Source of the DNA: Flammeovirga kamogawensis
Lineage (GTDB): Bacteria; Bacteroidota; Bacteroidia; Cytophagales; Flammeovirgaceae
Assembly: GCF_018736065.1 (NCBI RefSeq)
Contig: NZ_CP076128.1
Location: 1,178,001 to 1,242,000, forward strand
DNA: 64,000 bases
Direction: 5' to 3'
Shown: positions 1 through 7,859 of the stretch, piece after piece
Layout: every line of letters begins with the position of its first letter
Position numbering within the stretch: the first letter of the stretch is position 1
Notes under the pieces: model-generated
What the model saw: the letters and a program-made list of their open reading frames with translations, nothing else
Database searches by the model: none
What the model was told of the DNA's origin: nothing
Program-made: the position numbers and the translations under genes

Positions 1-229
1 CATTTCCCCAATTTCTATCAAACTGTTTATCTTTTAAAGAATGACTTTCTGATGCTTTCATAAAAACAAAAGAAAAGCCATCGTTCACTACTTTTTCAAA
101 ATTGATATCTTCTTGGTAATAAGACACATCTATACCATGAACAGCATATCCTATTTTTTTTCTTATTGATACTGAACAAATTATTACTACTATCAGTAAG
201 ACGATTATAAATAGTAAACCCTTTTTCAC
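1..229 (-). CDS. GH25-family lysozyme, 3' part outside the window
   Basis: Read on the minus strand from a GTG at 229, this partial frame gives about 76 residues and runs off the left edge. A lysine-led hydrophobic segment (residues about 2-20) could be a signal anchor. It is followed by HGIDVSYYQ, then a phenylalanine- and valine-rich stretch, MKASE and FDRNWGN. These match the N-terminal strands of glycoside hydrolase family 25 (GIDVSxxQ, then K-A-S/T-E), whose members cut the sugar backbone of peptidoglycan. GTG is chosen because the overlapping ATG at 229-231 runs straight into a stop. A terminator-like hairpin separates it from ychF upstream. The catalytic C-terminal half is not visible. 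Confidence 0.75.
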   Translation of the reverse strand, partial: MKKGLLFIIVLLIVVIICSVSIRKKIGYAVHGIDVSYYQEDINFEKVVNDGFSFVFMKASESHSLKDKQFDRNWGN

Positions 230-241
230 ATTAAAACAGTA

Positions 242-271
242 ATCCCACTACTTTAGTAAAAATAGTGGGAT
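242..271 (-). terminator. Hairpin terminator after ychF
   Basis: Perfect 9-bp stem (ATCCCACTA at 242-250 and TAGTGGGAT at 263-271) with a 12-nt loop, 21 bases past the ychF stop on the minus strand. A T-rich but interrupted tract follows. It probably ends ychF transcription before the GH25 gene. Confidence 0.6.
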
Positions 272-292
272 CCTTTTGTATTTTATCTATAA

Positions 293-1393
293 TTATACAT
301 TGAAACGGAAGTGCATTACATCACCATCCTCTACAACATAATCTTTACCTTCTACAGAAAGCTTACCTGCTTCTTTACAAGCTAATTCAGATTTATAAGT
401 TACATAGTCTTCATAATGAATCACTTCTGCACGAATAAAACCTTTTTCAAAGTCTGTATGAATAACACCTGCAGCTTTAGGTGCCTTCCAACCTTTATGA
501 ATTGTCCACGCTCTCACTTCTTTTTCACCTGCAGTAAAGTAAGTTACTAAATCAAGAAGTTTATAAGATGCACGAATTAAAAGATCTAAACCAGATTCTT
601 TTAAGCCATACTCATCTAAGAACATTTCTTTTTCCTCATCATCATCTAAAGATGAAATTTGCTCTTCAATTGCTGCACAAACTTTTATTAATTCTGCATT
701 TTCTGAGTCCGCAATTTCTCTCATACGTTTCACAAGGTCATTATCCTCATGGATACTCTCTTCGTCTACGTTTGCAAGGTAAATTACAGGCTTTCCAGTT
801 AATAACATTAAGTCAGCAACTTCTTCCCACTCATCTTCAGTAGCTTCAATAGATCTAGCATTTTCACCAGACTCTAAATGCGCCTTGAATTTTTCTAAAG
901 CAGCCACAGTTTTTTTCGCCTCAGCGTTTCCTGTTTTAGCCATTTTAGTGTTCTTCAGTAACTTTTTCTCTACAGATTCCAAGTCTTTCAACTGAAGCTC
1001 CATATCAATTACTGATTTATCTTCTTCAGGATCTACTTGTCCGGCAACGTGAATAATGTTTGGATCGTCGAAACATCTAACTACGTGAATGATTGCATCA
1101 ACCTCACGTATATTGGCTAAGAATTTATTTCCTAAACCTTCACCTTTACTTGCTCCTTTTACCAAACCTGCAATATCCATGATTTCTATTACAGTCGGCA
1201 AAGATTTTTGCGGTTTAACAAGTTCTTCCAAGACCTTCATTCTTGGGTCAGGAACGACTACAACACCTACGTTAGGGTCGATTGTACAGAAAGGAAAGTT
1301 AGCTGATTCAGCATTTTCTGCACTTGTTAAAGCATTAAAAAGAGTTGACTTACCAACATTTGGTAATCCAACGATTCCACATTTCAATCCCAT
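293..1393 (-). CDS. ychF: Redox-regulated ATPase YchF (OLA1 family)
   Basis: This 366-residue protein is a near full-length YchF, a cytoplasmic P-loop NTPase of the Obg group that prefers ATP and associates with ribosomes. Visible motifs are the G1 loop GLPNVGKS (residues about 9-16), the G3 motif DIAGL near residue 73, and the NVDEE segment that replaces the guanine-specific NKxD. A coiled-coil region follows, then a C-terminal TGS-like domain ending with GDVMHFRFNV. The first residues MGLKCGIVGLPN match the usual family start. A good -7 promoter element lies about 75 bases upstream. The gene looks intact. Confidence 0.97.
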   Translation of the reverse strand: MGLKCGIVGLPNVGKSTLFNALTSAENAESANFPFCTIDPNVGVVVVPDPRMKVLEELVKPQKSLPTVIEIMDIAGLVKGASKGEGLGNKFLANIREVDAIIHVVRCFDDPNIIHVAGQVDPEEDKSVIDMELQLKDLESVEKKLLKNTKMAKTGNAEAKKTVAALEKFKAHLESGENARSIEATEDEWEEVADLMLLTGKPVIYLANVDEESIHEDNDLVKRMREIADSENAELIKVCAAIEEQISSLDDDEEKEMFLDEYGLKESGLDLLIRASYKLLDLVTYFTAGEKEVRAWTIHKGWKAPKAAGVIHTDFEKGFIRAEVIHYEDYVTYKSELACKEAGKLSVEGKDYVVEDGDVMHFRFNV

Positions 1394-1466
1394 TGATATA
1401 AATATTCTTATTTCAGAAGACTAATTCTTTCTACATATTTGCAATAAATATTGCATTAAATCCGCG

Positions 1467-1474
1467 CAAAGATA
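1467..1474 (-). promoter_or_regulatory. Bacteroidota-type -7 promoter element for ychF
   Basis: The minus strand reads TATCTTTG, an exact match to the phylum's TAnnTTTG -7 consensus, 73 bases upstream of the ychF ATG. No clear TTTG sits at the -33 position, so only the -7 box is supported. Confidence 0.5.
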
Positions 1475-1513
1475 ATCTAAAGTGCGGAATAATGAACTAT
1501 AACATACAGGTAT

Positions 1514-2299
1514 ATGCAAGTTTTAGACTTTATAAAGTATAAATTTCAAGCAGGTAATGCACATGGGCTTCACTCCCCATTTGTTTATGACCTTTATACT
1601 CAAGCAATTGAGCCCAATAAGAAATATTATATTTTTGATAAAATAGAAGAAAAAAGGCAACAATTATTAAGAAACGATACAAAAATAAAAGTAACTGATC
1701 TTGGAGCAGGCTCAAGAAAAAATAATTCTGAAAGTCGATCTATAAAAAGTATTGCAAAAACATCACTTTGTTCTGAACGTACGGGTGCTTTTCTTTTTGA
1801 GTTGATTTCTAGATATAAATACAAAAATATTTTAGAATTAGGTACATCTTTAGGGATATCTACATTGTATTTAAGCACAGCTGCCAAAGATATTTCTACA
1901 GTTACTATTGAGGGGTCAAAAAGTATTTCTGTGGAAGCTCAGAACATTTTTAATGAGTTTCCAAATACAAATATCACGTCATTAACTGGAAATATTGATG
2001 ATTTATTGGAAAGTGCTATTAAAAAATTACCTCAATTAGATGTTGTATATTTCGATGCCAATCATAAATTTGACCCTACAATAGATTACTTTGAGCGCTG
2101 TAAAAAGTTTGCTCATGAAAATACTCTTTTCATATTTGACGACATCTATTGGTCTAAAGAAATGAAAAAAGCATGGTTTACAATTATAAAAGATGAGGCA
2201 ATTGGTATTTCTGTTGACTTATTCCATATTGGATTGTGTTTTTTTAGACAAAAACAGCCGAAACAACATTTCAAACTACAATACGAAACTCATGAATAA
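1514..2299 (+). CDS. Class I SAM-dependent methyltransferase
   Basis: A 261-residue cytoplasmic protein. The SAM-binding motif I is NILELGTSLGISTLYLS in the first half of the Rossmann domain. Acidic residues of motif II follow (VTIEGS), and the VVYFDANH and FIFDDIYWS segments resemble post-I motifs of small-molecule O-methyltransferases. The N-terminal MQVLDFIKYKFQAGNAHGLHSP is a pattern I associate with a widespread Bacteroidota family of unknown substrate. The 3' end overlaps hisI by 8 bases, so the two are probably co-translated. No substrate can be inferred from the sequence. Confidence 0.85.
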   Translation: MQVLDFIKYKFQAGNAHGLHSPFVYDLYTQAIEPNKKYYIFDKIEEKRQQLLRNDTKIKVTDLGAGSRKNNSESRSIKSIAKTSLCSERTGAFLFELISRYKYKNILELGTSLGISTLYLSTAAKDISTVTIEGSKSISVEAQNIFNEFPNTNITSLTGNIDDLLESAIKKLPQLDVVYFDANHKFDPTIDYFERCKKFAHENTLFIFDDIYWSKEMKKAWFTIIKDEAIGISVDLFHIGLCFFRQKQPKQHFKLQYETHE

Positions 2300-2684
2300 G
2301 AAAGTATTAGAAGAAGGAACTGCTATTGATATTCAATTTGATAAAAGAGGTGGTCTGGTACCTGTTATCGTACAAGATGTAGATTCTATGGAAATAGTTA
2401 TGCAAGGCTGGTGTAATAAATTAGCACTTGATACTACATTAGAGTTAGGCAAAGCAACTTTTTGGAGCACATCTAGGAATGAATTATGGACCAAAGGTAT
2501 GACCTCTGGAGATTACCTAGAAATTGTAGATATATTAACGGATTGTGATCAAGATTCACTTCTATATAAAGTAAAAATGGTCGGTAGTGGAGCCTGTCAT
2601 ACTAAAAATTCAAGCGGAAAAGCTCGTAAATCTTGTTTTTATAGAAAAATTGAGAATAATAATTTAAAAAATATAGATAAATAA
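2292..2684 (+). CDS. hisI: Phosphoribosyl-AMP cyclohydrolase (HisI domain, stand-alone)
   Basis: The 130-residue protein carries the HisI signature: WSTSRNELWTKGMTSG, the metal-binding DCDQD (residues about 84-88), ACHT (Cys102, His103) and SCFYR (Cys115). HisI opens the ring of phosphoribosyl-AMP in the third step of histidine synthesis. The start is set at the ATG at 2292, overlapping the previous stop; the longer in-frame extension would lie inside the methyltransferase gene. There is no HisE (pyrophosphohydrolase) domain, although many Bacteroidota have a HisIE fusion, and no other his gene is in view. An insert between ACHT and SCFYR (KNSSGKARK) is longer than the usual CHTGxxSCF. A divergent, non-histidine role is therefore possible. 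Confidence 0.8.
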   Translation: MNKKVLEEGTAIDIQFDKRGGLVPVIVQDVDSMEIVMQGWCNKLALDTTLELGKATFWSTSRNELWTKGMTSGDYLEIVDILTDCDQDSLLYKVKMVGSGACHTKNSSGKARKSCFYRKIENNNLKNIDK

Positions 2685-3401
2685 TTACTTCTTAATTTTT
2701 GAATAAGATAAAGGTATAAAACAATTAAAGTTAATTGACATTGCATTATCATTTCCCTTTACATTACCAAAATCTGAAACATTATCTAGGTAATCTGTAA
2801 AGGGATTTGTAAATGTACAGCTTAGCCCTACCCCAAAGTTGTTTTTTAAGTAATATGTAGCTCCAAACCTAGTTGGCATAGAAAAAGCAAAGTTAGAATA
2901 AACCTCATTCTCATTTCTTGTCTCATAAATCCCGTTTCTATTGTCTGAAATATTATCAATTAATTCTTCTCCATTTTCGTCCATAGGATTAAAATAAAAT
3001 ACCCCTATTCCTTGAGCTATATATAATTTAAAATTCCTTTTATTTATGATATTATACATTACAGAAATACTTGTATTTAAAGTATGAGACTGAAAATAAT
3101 CGTTTGGGAATGGCTCTGTTAATGGTGGTACATAATCAGAACTTCTTAACTTCTGTCCTTGTAAATACAAGTAACTAAGGTCTACACGTAAATCAAACCT
3201 TTTCTTTTTATTAAAAACAATTCCAATATTTGCTCCTCCGTTTACTTTAGAATAACTAGGCGACAAATCCCCTCTATAAGAACCTAATGCACCACCTATA
3301 ATGAGTGTTCTTTTTGGTTTTGGCATTACATCTTGCCCAAAAAGGCTACTTGTTCCTAATAAAAAGATTGATATGAGTATATAATTAATTTTTGTAATCA
3401 T
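2685..3401 (-). CDS. Outer-membrane beta-barrel protein (unknown function)
   Basis: About 238 residues starting MITKINYILISIFLLGTSS, a clear signal peptide ending near FGQ. The mature part begins with GGALGSYRGDLSP, a glycine-rich opening strand typical of small Bacteroidota barrels of the DUF6089 type, and continues with alternating hydrophobic and aromatic strands. A start seven codons earlier is possible, but it would overlap the HNH gene upstream, so 3401 is preferred. The preceding HNH gene ends 3 bases away, so the two may share a transcript. Function is unknown. Confidence 0.65.
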   Translation of the reverse strand: MITKINYILISIFLLGTSSLFGQDVMPKPKRTLIIGGALGSYRGDLSPSYSKVNGGANIGIVFNKKKRFDLRVDLSYLYLQGQKLRSSDYVPPLTEPFPNDYFQSHTLNTSISVMYNIINKRNFKLYIAQGIGVFYFNPMDENGEELIDNISDNRNGIYETRNENEVYSNFAFSMPTRFGATYYLKNNFGVGLSCTFTNPFTDYLDNVSDFGNVKGNDNAMSINFNCFIPLSYSKIKK

Positions 3402-3403
3402 TT

Positions 3404-3688
3404 TCAGTGTTTTTTTGCCCATTCTACATAATTCATAATAGGCGCATCTTTTAAGATTAGTTCTAAAGTATTAAAATTCCTCCCCAATTCTTTTTCAGAA
3501 TAGGTTTTATGAATATGACTATGACATTTTCGACAAATATTGATCCCTCTAGTTCTCATTTCTTCAAGTGTAAATTTCTTTTTAAACCACTTATTTCTAT
3601 GTGTACTTTTAGGTATTAAATGATGAAAGGTGAGTAATGATATTTTATTACATAATTCGCACGCCCCTTCTTTCTGTTCTCTTTTCAT
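3404..3688 (-). CDS. HNH endonuclease domain protein
   Basis: The frame extends further upstream, but the conserved part starts at an ATG at 3688 (MKREQKEGACELC), giving 94 residues. It has an HNH fold signature: a CELC knuckle, FHHLIPK (the first His pair), an asparagine in RGINICRKCH, and the closing HSHIH. Such short HNH proteins bind a metal and nick or cleave DNA; many are stand-alone and of unknown role. The two CxxC pairs (CELC and CRKC) suggest a structural zinc. It is followed at once by a beta-barrel gene, which offers no functional clue. There is no restriction or phage gene nearby. Confidence 0.75.
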   Translation of the reverse strand: MKREQKEGACELCNKISLLTFHHLIPKSTHRNKWFKKKFTLEEMRTRGINICRKCHSHIHKTYSEKELGRNFNTLELILKDAPIMNYVEWAKKH

Positions 3689-3810
3689 TATTCGCAGATT
3701 TTTTAGAATGCGTATGATAATTATATGAATATAATGGTCAAATTTTTGTTTAGAAAACATAAACAGGTACTTTTTTAAAAAGACCCCCATCTAATTTATC
3801 AAAAATACGA

Positions 3811-4416
3811 ATGAAATATAGTTTATTTTTATTTACTGCACTATTACTATCTCACCTTGTTTCGGCACAAGAACTTGCCAATAAAGACCAAGTTTTAGAA
3901 AGATTAATGCTAGAACCAAAAGACACCCTTTTATGGGAGTGTTACGTTGGCAAATCTTGGAATTCCATGACCATCTTTGAAAAAGAACAAATTACTGAGC
4001 TAGCAAACAGATATACTAAAGAAATTACTGAACATTTAGCCATAATTGAGCAAAAAAAGAGAGATGATTTTGAAGCTAATTTTGATGCTCAAGCAGATTC
4101 GATTGAAATGACTGCTGATAAACTATTAGGCACAGAATACTTGGATGAAAGAAAACGAGTAGAAAAAAATGCTAGAGAAGCTGCTGAAGCAAGTATTGCT
4201 GAACTAAAAAATTTATCACAAAACATGTCTCAAAATTTACCCTTAATTGAAGATGAAATTAAAAAAAGAGCAACCGCTTTAGATATAGAATATGAAAAAT
4301 ACAGTACTAATAACGGTGAGGATATTCTAAATTGGGTGAAGCAATATGGACAATCCATATATAAAGCTACATATAATCAGATTTTGGTAAAAGAAAATGA
4401 GTCAGCAGGAGAATAA
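3811..4416 (+). CDS. Secreted helical protein of unknown function
   Basis: A 201-residue protein with a signal peptide (MKYSLFLFTALLLSHLVSAQ, cleavage likely after VSAQ). The mature part is charged and largely helical, with a coiled-coil-like stretch (about residues 70-150) rich in Glu, Lys and Ala. I recognise no domain. Its last 20 bases overlap the following MGMT-like gene, suggesting translational coupling, but a periplasmic protein and a DNA-binding protein have no obvious shared role. Confidence 0.6.
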   Translation: MKYSLFLFTALLLSHLVSAQELANKDQVLERLMLEPKDTLLWECYVGKSWNSMTIFEKEQITELANRYTKEITEHLAIIEQKKRDDFEANFDAQADSIEMTADKLLGTEYLDERKRVEKNAREAAEASIAELKNLSQNMSQNLPLIEDEIKKRATALDIEYEKYSTNNGEDILNWVKQYGQSIYKATYNQILVKENESAGE

Positions 4417-4747
4417 TGATAAGTCATCATTTTTCCAAGATGTATGGGAGGTGGCTAAATTAATTCCTAAAGGCAGAGTAACATCTTATGGTGCAATTGG
4501 TGCTTATTTAGGAAGAAAAGGTAGTGCTAGAATGGTAGGTTGGGCAATGAATGCTTCTCATGGCGACGATACTGTTCCTGCACATAGAGTGGTAAATAGA
4601 AAAGGCTTACTTACTGGTAAACATCATTTTGATGAAAAGAACCCAATGCAGGTTCAATTAGAAGCAGAAGGAATTGTTGTAAAAGATAATCAGATACAGA
4701 ATATGAAAGCCATTTATTGGGATCCTTCAATAGAATTAGAGCTTTAA
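4397..4747 (+). CDS. Alkyltransferase-like DNA-binding protein (MGMT family, no acceptor Cys)
   Basis: This 116-residue protein consists of the helix-turn-helix domain of O6-alkylguanine-DNA alkyltransferases: IPKGRVTSYGAIGAYLG, then ARMVGWAMNA with the conserved Arg finger region, then PAHRVVNRKG. The active-site motif of true alkyltransferases is PCHRV; here the Cys position is Ala (Ala62). Such alkyltransferase-like (ATL) proteins bind alkylated bases without repairing them and flag the lesion to nucleotide excision repair. That role is inferred from characterised ATL proteins, which mostly have Trp at this position. It overlaps the upstream gene and ends at a strong terminator. Confidence 0.88.
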   Translation: MSQQENNDKSSFFQDVWEVAKLIPKGRVTSYGAIGAYLGRKGSARMVGWAMNASHGDDTVPAHRVVNRKGLLTGKHHFDEKNPMQVQLEAEGIVVKDNQIQNMKAIYWDPSIELEL

Positions 4748-4791
4748 AAAAAGCGTTACACTTCAATAATTAGAGAGTGTAACGCTTTTTT
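4747..4791. terminator. Bidirectional terminator between the ATL gene and the S41 protease
   Basis: A long perfect stem (AAAAAGCGTTACACT paired with AGTGTAACGCTTTTT), with A-run and T-run on either side, lies in the gap between the convergent genes ending at 4747 and 4793. It can terminate transcription in both directions. Confidence 0.88.
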
Positions 4792-4792
4792 A

Positions 4793-6166
4793 TTATTTAA
4801 TTTCTAGAATTTGATCGAAAACAATTTCTCTATCTTCTTTTAGTTTAAAAGATTTATTCTTCATTTCACTTACTTCATCAAAACGCATTCTTGCTGTACT
4901 TGCTGATTGATCATAACTTCCATTTTGAATCATATATAATGCTTGATGTAGCATTGGTTCTCTAATATCTCCCCAATGAAACAAAACATTATCCTCTGCA
5001 TCTTGATTTGTAGGAAGGCCATCAAAATATTCTCCTTCATCATTTGCATTTAGAATCTTTAAAGAAATCACAGAATAAATAAAACCATTGTTCTCAAAAC
5101 CATAACTCCCGACAGGTTTCCCATACGTATTCAGACCTATTACTTGAATATCCATGAAAGGTTTCAAACCATTAATCATTAATTCACTAGAAGACGCTGT
5201 ACCGTCTGTAGTTAAAATAAACAATCTATCTAAATTTAAGTTGCTCTCTCCTATCTCTACTACTTCATCTTCATTTTGATCGAGTTGTTTATCATTATGT
5301 CTATATCTAAATAAATCTTTACCTTTTGCAGACGAAGGAGCAAGTATACTTGCCAACTGAGAAGCAATACTTACTCTACCTCCACCATTATAACGCATAT
5401 CTAACACCACTTCTGATACACCTTTTGCTTTAAAATCAGCAAATAAATTATTTAAAGGTTCTACTGCAGGTTCAATAAATGATTTAAAAACCACATGCCC
5501 CACTTTTACATTGTTAGGTGTTGTAATTATTTCTGAATGAAGAATTGGATTAATAACTACAGCTTCTTTAGCAATAACAATAGTCGTATCTTTTGCAGGT
5601 TGAGAAATGACCTCAACACCATTCTCATAGGTCATACGAGCTGGTATTGTTATCCCAAAAGTATTCGTAACACCAATTACATTATCTCCTAAAGAAGCAT
5701 TTATCTCATCAGAAGAAAGAGAGGATACATCTACTCCATTAATTTGATTAATTTTAGTACCCCTCGACAAACCCGCATTAGCAGCACTAGATCCAGGATA
5801 AGAATACCTGATGTATAGATCATTTTCTGTATAGTATTTTAAATAAATACCATGTGCACCTTGGTCTCCTTCTGTTACTTGACCTGAATTATAGTAGGCT
5901 TCATAGGCCGCTTTATCTTCTATATAACTCCATTTATCTTTTTCATAACGCATTGCCACAAGCATATCATTTTGTGTGCTATAGTTATCAGGGTTGATAT
6001 TTGGAATTTGATCATACCATAAATACCATTGATCCATTAAACTGGCCAAGTATTCTTTATTCGATGCAGTTGATGGGACTACTGTATTCTCTTCTTTTTC
6101 ACATGAAATTGAGAATAGGCTAAATAGCAATATATACTGCCATTTTCTTGAAGTTAGTGAGAACAT
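4793..6166 (-). CDS. S41-family lipoprotein peptidase with PDZ domain
   Basis: A 457-residue lipoprotein: the signal peptide ends with a lipobox LFSISC (Cys22). An N-terminal helical region is followed by a PDZ-like segment (residues about 100-160, SSAANAGLSRGTKINQINGVDV) and the S41 catalytic domain with VVLDMRYNGGG (about 254-263). The Ser nucleophile is in GTASSSELM (about 325), and the Lys in TYGKPVG (350) lies 25 residues later, the spacing seen in C-terminal processing proteases. It is probably a cell-envelope serine protease acting on unknown proteins. It is monocistronic and shares a bidirectional terminator with the opposing gene. Confidence 0.88.
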   Translation of the reverse strand: MFSLTSRKWQYILLFSLFSISCEKEENTVVPSTASNKEYLASLMDQWYLWYDQIPNINPDNYSTQNDMLVAMRYEKDKWSYIEDKAAYEAYYNSGQVTEGDQGAHGIYLKYYTENDLYIRYSYPGSSAANAGLSRGTKINQINGVDVSSLSSDEINASLGDNVIGVTNTFGITIPARMTYENGVEVISQPAKDTTIVIAKEAVVINPILHSEIITTPNNVKVGHVVFKSFIEPAVEPLNNLFADFKAKGVSEVVLDMRYNGGGRVSIASQLASILAPSSAKGKDLFRYRHNDKQLDQNEDEVVEIGESNLNLDRLFILTTDGTASSSELMINGLKPFMDIQVIGLNTYGKPVGSYGFENNGFIYSVISLKILNANDEGEYFDGLPTNQDAEDNVLFHWGDIREPMLHQALYMIQNGSYDQSASTARMRFDEVSEMKNKSFKLKEDREIVFDQILEIK

Positions 6167-6437
6167 ATCTTGTTAATGTTTGTGTGTTTAAATAAAAAAA
6201 TTATGGTTTTGTGATTTTTATAGCAGAATATATATCAAAACAGTAATAAAGTTGTTACCTTAGCGATATAGTATGATCGGCTAATCTATTTATAGTATAA
6301 ATGTAAGTGATTTAGTTGTTCTATTTGTAAATAGTAAAGATAATTTTAATACAGCGTACTAGATTTAAAAGAAAAAAATAGAGTACAACGTTTATTATTG
6401 TCAATGTATAGAATATTTTAACATAATTCAGACCTAG

Positions 6438-6956
6438 ATGGCAAGAGACTCTCATAGAACCAACCACCAAATCAGAGTCAGAGAAGTTCGATTAGTTGGT
6501 GATAATGTAGAAAACGGAGTATATTCAAAAGATGAAGCACTTCGTAAAGCAGATGAATTAGGATTAGATCTGGTAGAAATTTCTCCAAACGCTAAACCTC
6601 CTGTTTGCAAAATCACAGACTACTCTAAGTTCAAGTACGAACAAAAGAAAAGAGAAAAAGAACTTAAGGCGAAAGCCTCTAAAACTGTTGTTAAGGAGAT
6701 TCGTTTTGGTCCGAATACGGATAAGCACGATTTGGACTTTAAAACTAAGCACGCAATCAAATTCCTTAATGAAGGAAACAAAGTGAAAGCATATGTGCAT
6801 TTCCATGGTCGTACGATTATTTACAAAGATAGAGGTAAGCAGTTACTTAAAGACTTTGCTGTAAATATCCAAGAATATGGTAAAGTTGAAGGTACAATGC
6901 GTATCGAAGGACGTAGAATGATCATGTTTATTTCTCCAAACGCTCCAAAAAAGTAA
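6438..6956 (+). CDS. infC: Translation initiation factor IF-3
   Basis: A 172-residue IF-3. The N-terminal domain has IRVREVRLVG, the conserved DLVEISPNAKPPVCKI, and the flexible lysine-rich linker. The C-terminal domain has the RFGPNTDKHDLDFK segment. IF-3 binds the 30S subunit and checks start-codon choice. An in-frame TAG lies immediately before the ATG at 6438, so a longer, unusual-start version (as in some bacteria with AUU) is excluded here. It heads the classic infC-rpmI-rplT cluster, although thrS, a frequent upstream neighbour, is absent. Confidence 0.97.
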   Translation: MARDSHRTNHQIRVREVRLVGDNVENGVYSKDEALRKADELGLDLVEISPNAKPPVCKITDYSKFKYEQKKREKELKAKASKTVVKEIRFGPNTDKHDLDFKTKHAIKFLNEGNKVKAYVHFHGRTIIYKDRGKQLLKDFAVNIQEYGKVEGTMRIEGRRMIMFISPNAPKK

Positions 6957-6972
6957 ATATTCGTTATCGAGT

Positions 6973-7003
6973 ATTGAACTTACGATATAATTAATTAAAT
7001 TTG
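6973..7003 (+). promoter_or_regulatory. Possible promoter for rpmI-rplT
   Basis: TAAATTTG at 6996-7003 matches the TAnnTTTG -7 consensus, and an ATTG element at 6973-6976 sits 19 bases upstream as a possible -33 box. It overlaps the start of the terminator hairpin after infC, so the L35-L20 genes may have their own start. Inference from sequence only. Confidence 0.4.
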
Positions 7004-7035
7004 CACGCTTGATTTATTTCAGGTGTGCATTTTTT
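7002..7035 (+). terminator. Terminator or attenuator hairpin between infC and rpmI
   Basis: TGCACGC (7002-7008) pairs with GTGTGCA (7023-7029) through 7 base pairs with one G-U, followed by a run of T (7030-7035). It has the form of an intrinsic terminator and could uncouple infC from the downstream ribosomal protein genes. Confidence 0.65.
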
Positions 7036-7066
7036 ATTTAGAAATAAATAAAAAATGTAAATGGCA

Positions 7067-7153
7067 TACCGGGGCTAATTGGCTGCCGTAGGTAACCATA
7101 CAATAAAATAAATGTTTCACCTTTAGGGCTTAGGCTCTAAATAACTGAAAGGT
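7067..7153 (+). promoter_or_regulatory. Structured leader in front of rpmI, candidate ribosomal-protein control element
   Basis: Two hairpins can form. The first pairs TACC (7067-7070) with GGTA (7091-7094). The second pairs ACCTTT (7119-7124) with AAAGGT (7148-7153), with an inner AGGGC/GCTCT helix. The second stem contains GAAAGG, the only Shine-Dalgarno-like stretch, and ends 3 bases before the rpmI ATG. In other bacteria L20 represses its own operon through such a leader; that this is the same here is inference. Confidence 0.4.
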
Positions 7154-7156
7154 AAA

Positions 7157-7351
7157 ATGCCAAAGGTTAAAACTAAATCTGGAGCGAAAAAACGTTTCAA
7201 GTTGTCAGGAACTGGCAAGATCAGAAGAAAGCACGCTTACAAAAGTCACATCTTAACTAAGAAGACGACTAAACAAAAGCGTAACCTAACTTTGATGGGT
7301 GAGGTGGACAAGGCTGATATTGTGAACGTGAAAAAAATGCTTTGGTTATAA
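7157..7351 (+). CDS. rpmI: 50S ribosomal protein L35
   Basis: A 64-residue, strongly basic protein that matches L35 end to end: [24 protein letters not shown] at the N-terminus and KKMLWL at the C-terminus. It is a component of the large ribosomal subunit. It lies 64 bases upstream of rplT in the conserved order infC-rpmI-rplT. The start is likely controlled by the hairpin directly in front of it. Confidence 0.98.
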   Translation: MPKVKTKSGAKKRFKLSGTGKIRRKHAYKSHILTKKTTKQKRNLTLMGEVDKADIVNVKKMLWL

Positions 7352-7415
7352 GCCACTGCTTTTCACAGAATCAAATCAACCACATTGTTTTACAAACTTA
7401 TTAAATTAGAAAAAA

Positions 7416-7763
7416 ATGCCTAGATCGGTCAACTCCGTAGCGTCTCGCGCTAGAAGAAAAAGAATCCTTAAGTTCTCAAAAGGTTTTTACGGTGCTCGTA
7501 GAAATGTTTGGACTGTTGCTAAAAACACTGTTGAAAAAGGGTGGGGTTATGCATACATTGGTCGTAAACAAAAGAAAAGAAATTTCCGTGGTTTATGGAT
7601 TCAACGTATCAACGCTGCTACTCGTATGTACGGTGATATGTCGTATTCAGTATTCATGGGTAACCTTCATAAATCAGGTGTTGAATTGAACCGTAAGGTT
7701 CTTGCAGACCTTGCTATGAATCACCCTGAAGCATTCAAAGCAGTAATCGAGAAAGTTAAGTAA
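7416..7763 (+). CDS. rplT: 50S ribosomal protein L20
   Basis: A 115-residue L20, recognisable by [19 protein letters not shown], the basic GFYGARRN segment and the central WIQRINAA. L20 is an early assembly protein of the 50S subunit that binds 23S rRNA through its long basic N-terminal helix. In several bacteria it is also the autorepressor of this operon. A strong terminator follows 17 bases after the stop. Confidence 0.98.
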   Translation: MPRSVNSVASRARRKRILKFSKGFYGARRNVWTVAKNTVEKGWGYAYIGRKQKKRNFRGLWIQRINAATRMYGDMSYSVFMGNLHKSGVELNRKVLADLAMNHPEAFKAVIEKVK

Positions 7764-7780
7764 TTAACCTCTCATACTAT

Positions 7781-7814
7781 AAAAGACCTATAGCATTCAT
7801 GTTATAGGTCTTTT
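7781..7814 (+). terminator. Intrinsic terminator after rplT
   Basis: GACCTATA (7785-7792) pairs perfectly with TATAGGTC (7803-7810), extended by AAAA/TTTT, with a 10-base loop and a T run. It ends the infC-rpmI-rplT unit. Confidence 0.88.
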
Positions 7815-7859
7815 TTTCTAAAATGTATTTCCATTCTCCAATTTTATAGATTTTTTAGC

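Noticed and set aside
6240-6437. infC promoter
   Set aside because: Several TA-rich words have one mismatch to the -7 consensus and none has a correctly spaced -33 box.
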